NCBI GenBank assembly: GCA_007922225.1
Contig: ML679961.1
Span: 64,050,249 to 64,114,248 of the forward strand
Reading direction: 5' to 3'
Source: Emydura subglobosa
Taxonomy: Eukaryota > Chordata > Testudines > Chelidae
Length of the DNA: 64,000 nucleotides
Position 1 is the first letter of the stretch; every line of letters starts with the position of its first letter. Position numbers and translations under genes: made by a program. The notes under the pieces were generated by a model. That model was given only the letters and a program-made list of their open reading frames with translations. It had not been told where the DNA came from and made no database searches. Shown here piece after piece: positions 49,440 to 62,423 of the stretch.

Positions 49440-49581
49440 ACCATGATCTGAGGACTTTAATAACTCAGTCATAGGTTAGAGGTTTATTACAGGGGTGGGT
49501 GGGTGAGGTTCTGTGGCCTGAGTTGTGCAGGAGGTCAGACTAGATGATCATACCGGTCTCTTCTGACCTTAGAGTCTATGA
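49440..49581 (+). mobile_element. CR1 LINE 3' tail
   Basis: Ends with GTTCTGTGGCCTGAGTTGTGCAGGAGG and TCAGACTAGATGATCATACCGG, then TCTTCTGACCTTAGAGTCTATGAA, a near-consensus reptile CR1 3' end. Truncated to about 140 bases. Confidence 0.85.
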
Positions 49582-51155
49582 AAAGAAAAGGGAGGATCCT
49601 TCGTAGTGGACAGTCCCCAAAACACTTAGGAAATAAAGTTACTGCTTATGCATTGCAGCCAATTTTTCAAATGTTAAACTTCAGTGTTTTCGACAACAGG
49701 ATAAAGTGATTTCAGTGGATGCAGGATATGGCCTAGTGTGCCATAAAATCAATGATGGGGGAATCTCAGCAGGGCTAGTTCAGGTAATACCCACAGGGCT
49801 GGATGTTTATCCCAACTGCTCTGGCATCTGGAAAACTAGACTGCAAATCATACCAGAAAAGGCTTGCTCTTGACATTTCCAGCACATCCTGCGTTTGGTC
49901 AGAATGGTCCAGAAAACAGGCATAGAGCGGCTCCTGCCCTTCTAGTCCTGGCCAGAACCTACAAGTGTGAAGGTAGCACATCAGAAATTAACACCAGGAA
50001 AAAAGTTAATGGAACTGTTTTACCCTACCATAAAGGTTCAAGGTTTGGGCTGAGATTAGGCTTGGTCTCTGTCAGATGCTAGTAGAAATAGTGGGAATGT
50101 TTGGGGGTTTTTGGAGGGGGAGGGATGGGGGATTTGTTTCTCCACATCCTTAATCAACACCAACTAAGACTCATGATTTTCGAATTTGTATTTAATGATT
50201 TATTTCTGGGGAGAGGCCACGGGCTTGAATTTTTTACATCTGGCTTTAGCAGCAAGATACTCTCTTCTTTCCCCTCAAAATCCCAACAGCAATATTTGTA
50301 GTAGCCATGGCTGGATGCTTGCATTTTGCTACAAACTTATCTGAAATAAAAAACTGGGTTAGGATTTGCAAATTTGCCTGCTTAAAAATGCCCATTCTGA
50401 ATGTGAGCAGCAGCAAAATATGAATTTTTAAATGTTTACAGTGCAAAAACCAGCCATTTCCTTGCAGCTTGAGGAAAAAGTGAGCCGGGTAAAGCACAAG
50501 CAAGATCACCCAAAACAAGAAATGCAACTTTTGTGTGGGAAAAAAGAGAATAGAAAAAAGTCCCTTAAAACTTCTTATTCCCAAACTGAGCCTGCCATTT
50601 GCTGTGGCAATGAGAAAGTCAATGGGAACTGGCAGGACAACTGGCCGGCCTGTGTATCAAAATGTAACTCCCAGCAGCCTCAGGATTCCAGTCCCTTGCT
50701 TCAGGGGTGAGTTTTGTTTCTCCTTCTTAGAACAGTTCACCATATAAACCACATTCTTTACCATATCCAGCTGCTCTACCTGGGAGCTAAGGAGGCTCCC
50801 TGATCCTTGATATATTGCCCTGCACTCAGGCTGCTCTTTATGTTCTTCAGGCCTGCTTCTCAGTCAGTTCAGGGACAGGATTCCTGAGGATTGGATTGTG
50901 TGCTGACCCAATGGAACGAGGTCTGCATGTTTCATAAGGGAAAGGATCTTTTTTCTCTGGGACATGAATATCTACTGCTGCATGAGTGGGATTGAGAACA
51001 GAGAAGATTCTTGCATGGAAATCAGATATAAGTGGCCTTTCCAACCGTGAAGAGGCTAGGCACATAGTCAAGTTCTACAATAAATCCAGAGCTTTATGCA
51101 ACACTAATGTGAGCACTGGTATTTACTTGCCTTTATGTTAAGACAAGGGATGCAT
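49582..51155. other. Non-coding stretch
   Basis: No gene or repeat recognised. Short G-rich run near 50,100-50,130. Confidence 0.4.
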
Positions 51156-51159
51156 GCAC

Positions 51160-51740
51160 AGTGGCTGCCCCTGTGATTCACAGTATCTGCTAGGTGCTGC
51201 AAGGGATGGGATACTTTCTGTGCAGGAGAGACACTGTCTTGTAATAGAGACAGTCTGTGACCTCTGCAGGAGCTCCCAGAATCTGCACATCCCTCTTTGC
51301 TCAGTACAGCATTGTAATACAGATTTGCTCTGATTCCACTAGAATCTCATTAGAATCCGCAGCTGTCTGTGTGCAGGGACATTGCACTGTAAAGCAGACA
51401 CTTTCCTACAGGATAGGATGGAATTTGCAATCTCCTTTCTTTAAGGGACATCGTACTGTACCACAGATTTCTTGGGGTCTCCTCAGAGTCTCATGACATT
51501 AACAATCTCTCCCTACTGAAGACACTCCACTTCTCATGCAGATAGTTCCCGCAGAATGTCATCGCATCTGTAAGCTGCTCTCTGTATGGACATTGCATTA
51601 TAATGCAGATACAAGGCAGATTGTGTCAGATCCTACAGGAATCACAAATCCATGTCTGCAAGGACACTGGCTTGTAATACAGCTGCCAAACAAGGGATTC
51701 CTGCAGCATCTCATGGTATCTGCTAACCCCTCTGTTTCTT
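51160..51740. repeat. Degenerate ~72-bp tandem array, seven to eight units
   Basis: A motif like ACATTGCATTGTAATGCAG recurs at regular steps. Taking its GTAAT part as marker, it occurs at about 51,241, 51,314, 51,389, 51,458, 51,533, 51,600 and 51,674, giving steps of 73, 75, 69, 75, 67 and 74 bases. Between the markers, CTACAGGAATCTCATNNNATCTGC-like and CTCTCTGTGTGCAGG-like parts recur in order. Units differ strongly, so the array is old. Reading frames through it are short and not in phase with the unit (72 is divisible by 3, but the indels break the frame). An incomplete first unit begins near 51,160. Confidence 0.75.
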
Positions 51741-53631
51741 TTCTGCTCGTTCCAGTAAACCGCATGGAAAGCAGCTCAGTCCCTGCTGTGTAAAGTACCT
51801 TGTGACCCATCCCTACTTTTCTGACTCCTCTCCATGACAACGCGTTGTGATGTCCCAAGTATAGGATGCCTCGTGACATGCTGTGTGCAGGGAAGCTTTG
51901 TTGGGAAAACACTCTGTTGGATGTACAGGACATATTTTTAGCTAACCCTTTTTTCACTAGGGAGCTGGAGGCAGAAAGTGTAAAGTGATGAAATGCATTG
52001 AGAGAAATAAAAAGAATTGCTGAGCATCTGGGAGAAGAATGAGAAGCCACAAAGTGGGTGATTTAAATTGGCTTGAAATTACAGTGGATGGAAGTTGCAT
52101 GTTTTAGCGAAGTACCAGAGCCATACAAAACTGCTTTCACATAGTGTTGTATGCAGGGTCTGAAAGAGCTCTCCCCACAGTGTCTTTCATACAATTTCCA
52201 TCCCAGAACATTTCACAGAATTAAGAAATAAAGAACCAAGGGAGAAATTAAGAAGCACAAGTGATAGAGAAGAGAGGTTTTCTGATGGGATTTGTGATGA
52301 AGAGATGGAGTGAGGTGGAGAGAGACAGAAAAGCTATTCCAGACAGCTGCAGAGAAGGCAGCTCTCACGCTAACAGTGTGAAGAAGAAAATTCTAGGGGA
52401 GTTATGGCAACAGGAAGGGGCAATACATGGAAGCAAGGTCCATAGGGTTGCTGGGACATAACCCTGGAGAATTTAAAAAAACAAGGATAATGTTGAACCT
52501 TGCAGTTAACTCCCTGCCCTTTCTGCAGCATTTGACAAAAAGTAGCCTGGAATTCTATTTAATTATTACAGGATTGTAATTGTTTCCTCGGGGCATTGTG
52601 TTTGTTTGGAAGAGGTGAGGGTTCTTCTGCCCATTCCATCTCAAAAGGCCCCTCCCTTGAAGTGATAACAGACTGCCCTTTGGAACCTCCCAGCTCTGTG
52701 ATCAGAGGACTTCCACCATGCTGCCAGGCTCTGTCAGCCTGAAACCCCTCAGGTGTGAGGGGCTGCTCACTGTTGCTAGCCTCACCTTGTTAGTTTTGCT
52801 TGTTCAGCTGATTTAGGATTTTATTTTTAAAATAAAGTCCAACCTCCCTTTGATCTGCTTCCCCTTCCCTCATCACTCCCCCCCTTCTCTCATTATACAC
52901 CCCCACACATCCAGGTTTTTTTTTGTTCACCTCAAAAAACAGTGCAGTCCCAGTACCATATCCATGACACGTGTTCTAGAATTCTTCGTACCAGTGCCTG
53001 TGCTGTTTCATAGGGATCCCCATGGAAACGGAACCTATGGTTTATATAATGCTTCTGGCATTTGAGGAAAGAAGGCTGCACGTGACCCTTCCCCTAAGAC
53101 AACTGTTCGTGACTGGCCCAGCCCATAAAAATTTGTGCTGGAATTTCCCCAAAGTTTCACAAAGTTGGAGCCAGATGCAAGCTTTGAATCTGAATTTGCA
53201 GGGTTCAGATCCGGAGCTTTGTTTTGGGCCCATCTGTAGTCATGAGCTGCAAGATAAGAGCCATTGCACTACAGAAAGGAAGTTAAGGATCTGGAATCAA
53301 AGGCTTACAGCATGCATATCAATACTCATAAGTCTTGAATAAGAATGATGATTTATAATGTCTTTTATTAGCCATTTTCAGGAAATTGAAATGGCAAAAG
53401 AATTCAGAAAGGGGCAGTTAAGGCCAGCATTTCAGTGTGGTCACTAATCTTGCACTTGCAATTTTGCATATGCACAAATTAGCATATAATTTTTGTCTGT
53501 TTCTATGTTTCATTGCCCACAAGTACCTGAATAGGTATGTGAAAAATTAAGTAGCTGGACAATGAACAGCGCATTTGAATTACCTCCCATCAGAGACTTT
53601 TGTGTGGACGTGAAAAAAAAGCACCTGTAGG
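51741..53631. other. Non-coding stretch
   Basis: No gene recognised. A 150-codon minus frame at 51,598-52,050 starts inside the tandem array and has no family resemblance. Confidence 0.4.
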
Positions 53632-53880
53632 AGGAAAGATGGCCTAGTGGTTAAAATGGGACATTTTAGGTCTTGTTCACAGCTCTGATACAAGATTCCT
53701 ATGTTACCTAGGGCAAGCCATTTAACATTGTTGCGACCCAGTTTCTCCATCTGTAAAGTGGGGTTGATAATAATGCTTCTCTACCTCTCAGGAGTGTTGT
53801 GAGGCTGAAGTGTGTGTTAAGTACACGGCGATCCTGGGGTGGAAGGTGCTATGGAAGTGCAGAGTAATATCATATTATAA
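53632..53880 (+). repeat. MIR/CORE-type SINE
   Basis: Shows the head GATGGCCTAGTGGTTAAAATG, the core (GGGCAAGCCATTTAACATTG, CAGTTTCTCCATCTGTAAAGTGG) and the tail (GGAGTGTTGTGAGGCTGAAGTG, GGTGCTATGGAAGTGCAGAG). Essentially full length, diverged. Confidence 0.8.
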
Positions 53881-54304
53881 AGTTGCAGGTGTTGTTTTGC
53901 AGGCCTTTAAGGGTTCCAGTGAGGGCACAAGGGATTCGCTTCAGACCACGAATGCAGAACTGAAGGCACACACAGCACAGACAATGAATGTTTCTCTTTT
54001 GTAATGTCTGACTGGGAGTCAGTGCTACCCTGATTTCTGAGTGTTGGTGCTATGATCAGCATGACAAGCCTGGGCTGAGGCAGCCAGCTCAAGTGTAAGA
54101 GGGCATAGCAATACGTTTCCTCCAAGGCTTGTACTAGGTTCAGTTTTTGGGGGGCAGCCATGATCTCTTTCTAGTATTTATCAAATACCATTTGGCAGGC
54201 AACAGTGCTTGGGCAGCCATGTGGCCACTCTTCCCATGGAGGTGCTGAAAACTGCCCTGTCAGGGACTGAAAAGAGGAAGAAAATATTAACATATAAAGG
54301 AAAT
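53881..54304. other. Non-coding stretch
   Basis: No gene recognised. Confidence 0.4.
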
Positions 54305-54628
54305 TCATATTGGCTGAGGTGGGCCAGCATATGACCCCGCTCCTTCTGACACCAAACGGTCCAGTTCTAACCTGGCCTCTTCCAGGAAGAGTGGGGTGTA
54401 GGTGAGGTGAGAAATGTTCAGACCCTCACTGTCTGTACACTGAAGGCTTTCCTTTATGAGGTGGATGGGACCAGCATTGCCCCTCATGTCAGGATATTTT
54501 AGCATGGTCTCAGTGAAAGCTTCATGGAGCAAAATCAAACTTGGCCCATCGGAAAAGGGCTTCAGCTTTTCCAAATGGAAACTACCCTCTCTGTGTCTCT
54601 TGGAGGGTCCTTTGGGCTCCCTATTTCT
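54305..54628 (-). other. Unrecognised 107-codon open frame
   Basis: The frame is open from a TGA at 54,629-54,631 to the stop at its 3' end and has a protein-like composition: charged N-terminal part (KGPSKRHREG), a hydrophobic/acidic middle (LILLHEAFTETMLKYPDM, GPIHLIKESLQ) and an acidic end (LFLEEARLELDRLVSEGAG). There is no ATG before codon 42 or so, and no good splice acceptor upstream on this strand. I do not recognise the family. It may be a remnant of a transposon protein, part of an unannotated exon, or chance. It is not a PLEKHD1 exon as far as I can tell. Confidence 0.3.
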
Positions 54629-55120
54629 TCACACTTCTCTATACCTCTACGCTGCCATCCCTTCCCCTCTTTTCTTCTGCCCATGAGGGCTGACTCCCAG
54701 CATTAGCCAGTGGGGGCAACATGAGAGGGACGCCAGGTGTTCCTTAACCCTGACAGGGGCTGTGTGCATTATGTCTCTGAACTACTCCAGTCTCCGCTAG
54801 AGTAGGAAGCAAGGGACCAAATTCCTATCCCGTGAGCGGCAACAACCAGGCATATGGGGCTACTGTAGATTTTGGTGCTTTAGCCAGCTTACTTCTAAGG
54901 TGTCGGTCTCCTGGATATCAAATGCTGTGCATAAGGCATGTAATGGGAGGTTGAAATTCTCCTCAGTATGTGCAGGGCCCGTTTACACACATTTGTTTAG
55001 AAAAGTCAGTTTTGGTAAAACATTTATGAAGATTGTGAGTTTTGGGATTCATGTAACTGCTGTTTTCCTTGCTTTTATTAACATTGAACTGTAACCCAGG
55101 GGTGCGGAACTGGGGCGTAT
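54629..55120. other. Non-coding stretch
   Basis: No gene recognised between the open frame and the solo LTR. Confidence 0.4.
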
Positions 55121-55125
55121 ACATG

Positions 55126-56184
55126 TGTGATAGTATACAGAACCCCTTGAGTGCTGCCTGGTAACTGGGATACCACTGAGTCTTCTGTCTGACCATCTTG
55201 GGCTCCCTCGCACTCTGTGATGCTATGAAAAGTCCCAAACCCCTGGCAGGTACTGCACTTACACAGCTTTCCACAGCTGGGCGTGGTCCCTGGCTTAGTT
55301 CAATGTATGTCTTGCAGCCACTCAAGAACCAACAAAGGAGAAACTCCAGCTGGCTTCCCAGCCCAGGACCACAGGACTATACGCCTACACTGGTCAAAAA
55401 GTCTGACCAGTAGAGATAATTATCCAGTCTGGCCTTCCCTCAAAGTGGAAGGAACGTGCACCAGCTTTTGTTACTGAGCAGTTTGTCTAAACACATCACT
55501 CAAAACACACATCGGTTAAGATAAAACATTAAACAAGTTTATTAACTACAGAAAAATAGATTTTAAGTGATTATAAGTGGCAAGTGTAAAGAGATTAAAA
55601 GAAGTTACCAAATGAAATAAACCTAAGATCGCAGTCTAAGTTCTACACAGTAACCAAATTTTGAATTAGCAATGTCTCCCCTTTGTTAGTTGGTACAAGC
55701 AGTTCCTTAAATGCAGGCTGGACAACTTCCTTGCCTGGGACTCCCCCTTTTATAGTCTGTTTCAGCTTGCTAGAACAATCAGGCTTATGACCTGCGGGGT
55801 CATCCTCATTAGTCAGTGAAGCCCCATTGAGAATGTGCTTCCTACAGTGAAGCTTTCACTATAAACAATTCCTGTTAGTGGACTTTATTCTTGAATGGGT
55901 GAGAGATAGCCATTAATGCTGTCTGGCCACTCCATTTTTGTGCCTGGAAGGCTGTTTGCAGGAGTTTCCCATCTTGCAACCTGTTCTAATAGCATGTTCA
56001 ACGATGTTTCATAACTTCACATACAATGGTAGCACATACAATTCGACAAGATATTAATGTTCAGCAGATCAAACTTTTAAAATAATACCAAGCAAGACAT
56101 ACCTTATACGAAATATATTATAATTACACAACAATGGTGAATATGGAGTTGCTGTGGTGTTGCTCTCAGACACAGAGTGTCACA
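55126..56184 (-). mobile_element. Solo LTR (1,059 bp) with 5-base target duplication
   Basis: Starts TGTGATAG and ends GTGTCACA on the + strand, so the ends are TGTGA...TCACA. ACATG is present unchanged on both sides (55,121-55,125 and 56,185-56,189). On the minus strand a TATAAAAG box (55,747-55,754) is followed about 200 bases later by AATAAA (55,538-55,543), giving U3-R-U5 order in minus orientation. No coding sequence belongs to it and no second LTR is present, so it is a solo LTR of an endogenous LTR element. A 5-base duplication fits Ty3/Gypsy-type and several endogenous retrovirus families; the family is not determined. Confidence 0.85.
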
Positions 56185-56189
56185 ACATG

Positions 56190-58574
56190 ATTCATTTATT
56201 TTTGTTAGTTTGGAGTGGGGGCAGAGTGTGTTTCTCAGCTAACCCAATTTCTAGTGTAGCCTGGCTTCTAGATAAAGCATATACAGTCATTCAGAGTCAG
56301 TGAACACATCACTTGCCTAGGTCTGAGTTTATCACATGTGGGGTCAAGAATCGACAAAGATGCCATAAGAGAAGCCCATGGTCAGAAGCATCCTGTTGCT
56401 CTGTGCAAAACCTGAGATGGTGCTGGGGCTAGTGGGAAACCCTTCAGCTGGCGTTCGTTCCATGGAAACCAAGAAGAAAGGAACACCAGAGTGCAGAGAA
56501 GGGGGAAATTACTTTTAAACAAAGACAGAGAGAGTGCAGGAAGGGGAGGCCACCCAAAAACATGACCAGCCCATGAGTAAGGTACAGCATTAATACTGAC
56601 GGACCTGCATTGCCTATTTTGCAGTTCCAAGGTAAAGGCCCTATGGGATGGCCATGCTTTCAAGTGATCCCCATTATGTAACACCTCTTAAGTGGGAACC
56701 AGTTTTATGAAAGACTGAGATCCATCCAGAACACCCTTCTCTTATCATTTTGCAGATATAACGATATATTTTAGTAGCCCGGCAATATTTTGAAATGACA
56801 ACAGCTACTGAACCATCCTCTCCCCAACTCCTTCAGCATCCCATCAGCCGGAGGCTGTACACGGCCTAATCACAGTGAAGTGTCCCTGATCTGTAATAAA
56901 ATCCTCACGCTGTAAAGAAAGATACGAAGGAATGAGTTTGTAGAAAGGTTTTTAAATTACATTACATGTTGGACTTTGTGCAAATGTTTTTGCATTTGGT
57001 CCCTCATTTGAGCTCCTGAGTGGAACGATCATGGTATTGTGAATACAGGATGATTGGTGGAGCGGACACTTCGGCCCAGATCCTCAAAGGTAGTTAGGTA
57101 TCTAAGTCCTGTTGAAATCACCTTTCGTCACTCTGTGCACATGCATGTGTGCTTGCACACCTGCATGCACACATACAGAGATCTTAGTGTGATCCCAAGT
57201 CAGAGATAATGCAGATTAGCACTTGGTACATGCAGAAAGCTGTGTGGAGGCCCAGAACTGAGACAGCAAGAGTGCCATTCATCAATATTGAGGTGTATTG
57301 TCAGCAGCGTAGGAAGCTTGCACAACAGCTTCCTTCATTATCCCCAGTTCAAGTCAGCCTGATCAGTCATTTACTTTCAGGAGCAATATAGTCACCAAAA
57401 TAAATAAATAAAAGGGAAGAAAAATAATCATAGCATGCATTTTATATATGCCAGCTAGCACTAAGGATCAACGCACAAACGCACAACGTTTGATTCTTGA
57501 TGTTACTAAGCCTTCAGATAACTGGGGTTTTGCACCATATGGCTACATCCGCTCAATTTAAAAAAAAAATGCCCTAGATATTCCAGACTGCAACCAATGA
57601 TTTGAGCAGGATGAACACATATAGTAACCATTTCCAAAGGTTTCTGCAGCCTCCAGTGTAACAAAGCTTTTGCTCAGCTCTTGTTTTTGCAGCCCCCCCG
57701 GAAAATGGATACTGGAGGGATGTAACGTGTTACATTATCCAGTGCAGTGGCTTAATTACTAAGCCAAGTGCTCATCCCTCGATCCCGAGGTCATGGATTT
57801 ATCTCTCGACAGATAGCTCAGCCAGTGTCTGGAACATGCTTGAAAAGCAGAACACTCAATGTCAGCCAACAATCTACAGGCTTCTCACTGTCGCTAGAAG
57901 CACAATTCACAGTAAGATACCATTGAAAATGCACAGTTTGGCTTTCCCCACCTGCTCTCAGCATCCTCCCTCGGGACAGCCTGAGATAAGCAGGAATTGA
58001 GCCTGACACACCCAGCTCCACCGTTCAGGACTGCCAGTCTTGGGCAGCTAAGTGTATTTGGCAGTGTGTTGTAAAGGATAACATTATACAGGAAGAAGGC
58101 CAGGAGGTATTAAGCAAGCAGTCAGGGTGAAAGAAGAGGGCAGGACCCAGTGACATACAGGGAAATACACGCCTCTAGAAACATGGTTTCAGAGGGCAAA
58201 GGTCTTAAGCATATTTTCTGTGGCAGGGGAAGTTCCTGCTCCCACATCAGCAAGATGTTTAGGCCCTCCTCCTACCTATACTCCTTGACTCCGATCAGAG
58301 TTTAGAGTGCACAAGGAAAGCAGGATTGGGCTCTTAAAAGGAAACTGACATGATTAGTTCTAATACTCTTATTTAGAGATTTAAATATATAGAATCCAGT
58401 TCTGCCATCACTGCACAATGAAGACAGTGAGAATTCAATGTATAGAGTTGCAAAAAAATCAAGGCTCTTACTAAAAAACTAATAGTGTGCATCATCTCTA
58501 GCACCCCCATCTGTGAATCATGGAGCACGTTATAAATCTTAGTGAATAAAGTGACACATCCTCCCTGTGGGGGA
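56190..58574. other. Non-coding stretch
   Basis: No gene recognised. A half-copy of a palindromic MITE (CCCAGATCCTCAAAGGTAGTTAGGTATCTAAGTCC) lies at about 57,074-57,120; compare 32,986-33,086. Confidence 0.4.
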
Positions 58575-58735
58575 ATCAAGTATCACCGTCCTTTTATGGA
58601 TGAGCAAACTGAGGCACAGAGAGGCTAAGTGACTTCCTCCTCAAGGTTACACAGAGAAGCAGTGGCAGAGCTGGTACCAGACTCCAGATCACCTGACCAG
58701 GCCCATGCTTTAGCCACAAGACTATCCTCTGCTAG
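58575..58735 (-). repeat. MIR/CORE-type SINE, reverse orientation
   Basis: Complement of the MIR core and head: GATGAGCAAACTGAGGCACAGAG, AGGCTAAGTGACTTCC, GGTTACACAGAGAAGCAGTGG, ending CATGCTTTAGCCACAAGACTATCC. Confidence 0.8.
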
Positions 58736-58754
58736 TCTCTTGAGACGCTGTAAT

Positions 58755-58871
58755 CCAAATTGTGCCCTTAGTTATGCATGTGTTAACTCCTATTGAAGTC
58801 TCTGTGCAAATTCCATTGAAATCAGTTGACGTCAAAGGGAGTTTTCGCACAAAGCTAAGGACAGAATTTGG
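58755..58871. mobile_element. Palindromic foldback element
   Basis: CCAAATTGTGCCCTTAG on the left is mirrored by CTAAGGACAGAATTTGG on the right; the middle has TATTGAAGTC and CATTGAAATCAG. Imperfect hairpin adjoining the reverse MIR. Confidence 0.6.
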
Positions 58872-61800
58872 CCTTTGGGGCCTAACTTCTCCCCACAGAG
58901 AAGAGTATCTGTTAAAAATCAATATTCAAAATAGTCTTTAGAAATACCTGACTCTGCTTCACTGTTCCTATAACTGTAAATGGCAGGACTAGCCACGCAG
59001 TGGGCATTACCATTGTTCTAATACTTCCTTCCCAGCAGAAGATTCAGGCTAATGAGAGAGTCAGACACAAGAGATACAGCTCCCATTTTAACTCATGAGA
59101 CTTGCAAAGTGTTTGTAAGGCAAATTCCACTTTTCTAAAGTGTTTCTATTTATTTCAGCTCAAAACACACTAAGGGCCAGATTCTCAGATGGTTTTAACT
59201 TGTCATTGTCATAGCTCCATTTCAATGGAGCAATGACAATCTACATCAGCTGAGCCTCTGGACCTAAATTGTTTAGCAATTAAAGTTGTTCAGTTACAAC
59301 CCCGACCAACCCAAACTTGAAAAAGCTAGTAAATCCATACTCAATTTACATCAAACCCGCTATGCAGAAACAAAAATCTAACGTATAGAACATTCCACCT
59401 CCATCTATCCCTTTTCAACACGGCATTATGTTCATAAGCAAATGTCCCAAGCCAAGCACCAGACTCACAGAAACATTTCTCAAAGGGCCCTTTAAAAACT
59501 CCTTTTCACTCAAACTCATTGACAGAATTACTTGTCAATGCTCCGAAAATTCATTTTGTGCTCATATTGCTGTAATTTTGGAGATGGTGCACTGAGGTTA
59601 AGTCCCTGCTTTATGTGCAAAATCAGTTCCGTCATGGGTACGGAGGTGCCATCAGTAGAACTCCCTCCAGCCTCTTTATATTGCTCCTCCAAGTAACACC
59701 AAATAAGTGAGATACAAAAGGAGCTACTACAATCCTTTTAAAATGAGCTGCCTCATCTCATCAGGTTTCCCCCAAAAGGAAGTTTAGCCAGCAGTCAGGG
59801 CCTAAACTTATTATAATCTATTAAAACATTTAAAAGTTAAATTTTAAACAAATATTAAACAGTAAATATTTACTGCCAAATTTAAAAGAAAATTAAACCA
59901 TTGAACTGGTGGAATTCACTAGCTATGCATCAGGAACCTGAATTTGTTGAAGTGCTAAACCAGCTTTTGAAGCAATAGCCTCTTCTGCAGGTGTGGAGAG
60001 AATATTTTCTTCATTTCAGTTTATTCAGTTAGTTCAGTTTAATGACTAATTCATTCAAAATTAAGAAATCAATTGTGAGTTGAAAAAGCAGAAAAACTTG
60101 TTTTCCACTCCCAATCTATGAACAAAAAGTAGGTGAGGGAGTAGATGAAATCTACTAGTTCTAAAATCTTGAACAACATGCTGACCAGAAACAGTCAATT
60201 CCCTAACTATAGACAATACTTCCTTTGTTTAATAAATCAATTAGTTTTGATAAATGCTTTTTTTATGCAGCCTACAGATTTAAGGTCATTTTAACACATT
60301 TTTTTTAAAATGCTACTTTTGTGGGTTTTTTACTGAATTCAAATTTCGGTCCAAATAGAGGTTGATACAAATCACAAGTAAATTAATCTTCATCTAGTAA
60401 GTAAGAAATATATTACAGACAATTTTCTAACATCATAAAAAATGTAAACATTAAGATTCTGAATAAAGTTAAGCTATATAATTGCTTAAATAAATGTGTA
60501 TAGTTTAGTATATCCATCTGGAGGAAGTGCCATATTTAGTGTAAAGGCTGAATTTAGTTGCAAGTCAATATACTTTAATGGTTACCAACCAATGAGAATC
60601 AATCTTTCTTTAGGAAAATAACTAAAAAGTATAAATGCAAAGCAAGATTAAAATCAATGATTAAAATCAAGGTTTCCTGCTTGCTGATTTAAATAGCTTT
60701 GATTTAGATCAATCCAGCCTGCTGCCCTTTGTCATATAACTCCCTTCTGTTATTCTTTAAACTCACCCTATTTCAGTGCTTTGGAGAGCCAGCTACTAGG
60801 TTTTGTGGGGACTTATATGAAATAACATGTATAGGGCCTCCTCCAGCTCCCCCTACTTCTACTTACCAAAGACCCCCTCCCGCTAGATGCCTCCTGACTG
60901 CAACAATTGCCCCTTCCACCACAAGTATGCAAGTCTCAGTGGCCTTCGCTGATGCCACTCACATCAACATGCTTGTACATGGGCCCAGGATTGGAGGAAG
61001 AAAAGTTTGAAGCCCAGCTTTCTAAGCAGGCCACCTGAAAAGACAGTTGAGGAATTCAGTCTCCTAATCCACTGAAGACAGAACTACAAATGGGGAATCC
61101 AGGTTGGCTTTCTGGTTGGTATGTTGGGGGCAGTTTGTGTGTGTGTGTGTTGGGGCGGGGAAACAGCAGAAACAGCAGAGCCCCATAAAAAGAACTTAGA
61201 TCTAAAGCAAAGAATAAAGGTCTAACTCCTTAGCTCTCAAGCAATAGGAATAAGATTTAGGTATTTAAACAAAAAGTTAGAGGAAACATTACTGGGCAGC
61301 TTGAACAGGCTGTATGGAGCTGAATGGAATTGACATGGTTCTTGCAAACAAAAGCTTTTTCTTCTGGTCTCTGCTTTCTTTCAAGGAGGACAAAGAGCCC
61401 TACCTCCCTACAGTAGAAAATTGAAAGCGTCATGTTTTCCACTTGGCTACTCTTCTCCTGATTCCCCTCCCTTTCCCACCTGCATTTCTCTCTGCCTTTG
61501 GGGAAAAGAAGTGACATTTAATACATTTCAATTTTGGTTTTAGGAATTTTTTTTTTGCCCCAATTATCTCCTCCCTGATGTGAATCTGGATAAAGGCAGG
61601 GCTCAAGGTCCAGAACTGTCACCCTTGCATCCTACCTGGATTCTTTCTGATCCTTCCACTCAAAGTCTCTTTTCACAGTTGGTGTGCCTGCAGTCATGGC
61701 CCCTGCAGCACACACAGTCATTGCACAGCCCCAACACCTCAGATATTTTCATCAAACTAGAAGCTTGACAAATCCCTCAAAAATCTGCATCTCAAACCTA

Positions 61801-62423
61801 ATGTACCACTTACCTTATGCTTTTGGTCCATCTGGGCGGTGTTTGTTTGTTCTCTGTGTACAGGCTGTGCAACTGGGTCTAGGCCCTAGCCCTTGAGTAA
61901 ATAACTGAGGCAAGTCTGTTGGTTAGTGCCTTTGTAAAGGCCAGGAGGGCTATGACCCTTGGAGCTTTGTCTGAAGTATCTAAATGGTTAATGGCTCCCT
62001 GGTGGTGAGGGGTGGAGCTGAGCTAAGCAGGGAGACTTGGTGTAACACATCACTTCCTAGGAGAGCTGCAATCAGGCAGCTCACAGGAGAATTTCAGAGC
62101 AAGTGTGAGAGGCTTTTCTTCTGGGCTCGGCTCAATGTGACATTTCAAGATGGCCAGCTGTAGACAGTGCTGGTGATCTACAATGACTGTGCCATGTTTT
62201 CTTTCCTACCTGAAGCCACAAGGGACTTCTTGTGCAAGATGGTGTCTGTGCTTGAGGATGTGGAAGTCCCTGCCCTTGGATTGTCATTACTAGGATTGGA
62301 CCATCACCTGACAATGTCAATGTTCCTTTCCCAGGTCATCATCCACCAAACCCCACCGACTCTTGGGCAGTCTTCTTTCATTGCATCTTCTGCTTTTCCT
62401 TCTTTCGCCTGTGGAGAACCCCC
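58872..62423. other. Non-coding stretch with a short hairpin and (TG)n
   Basis: A hairpin lies at about 59,201-59,244 (TGTCATTGTCATAGCTCCATT mirrored by AATGGAGCAATGACA). A (GT)n run lies at 61,135-61,150. The rest, including A/T-rich 59,800-60,700, has no recognised gene or repeat. The part below 62,423 may contain more of the retrotransposon described next. Confidence 0.4.

Noticed and set aside
51160..51740. CRISPR-like regular repeat
   Set aside because: The repeats are degenerate without conserved direct repeats and unique spacers, and the window is vertebrate.
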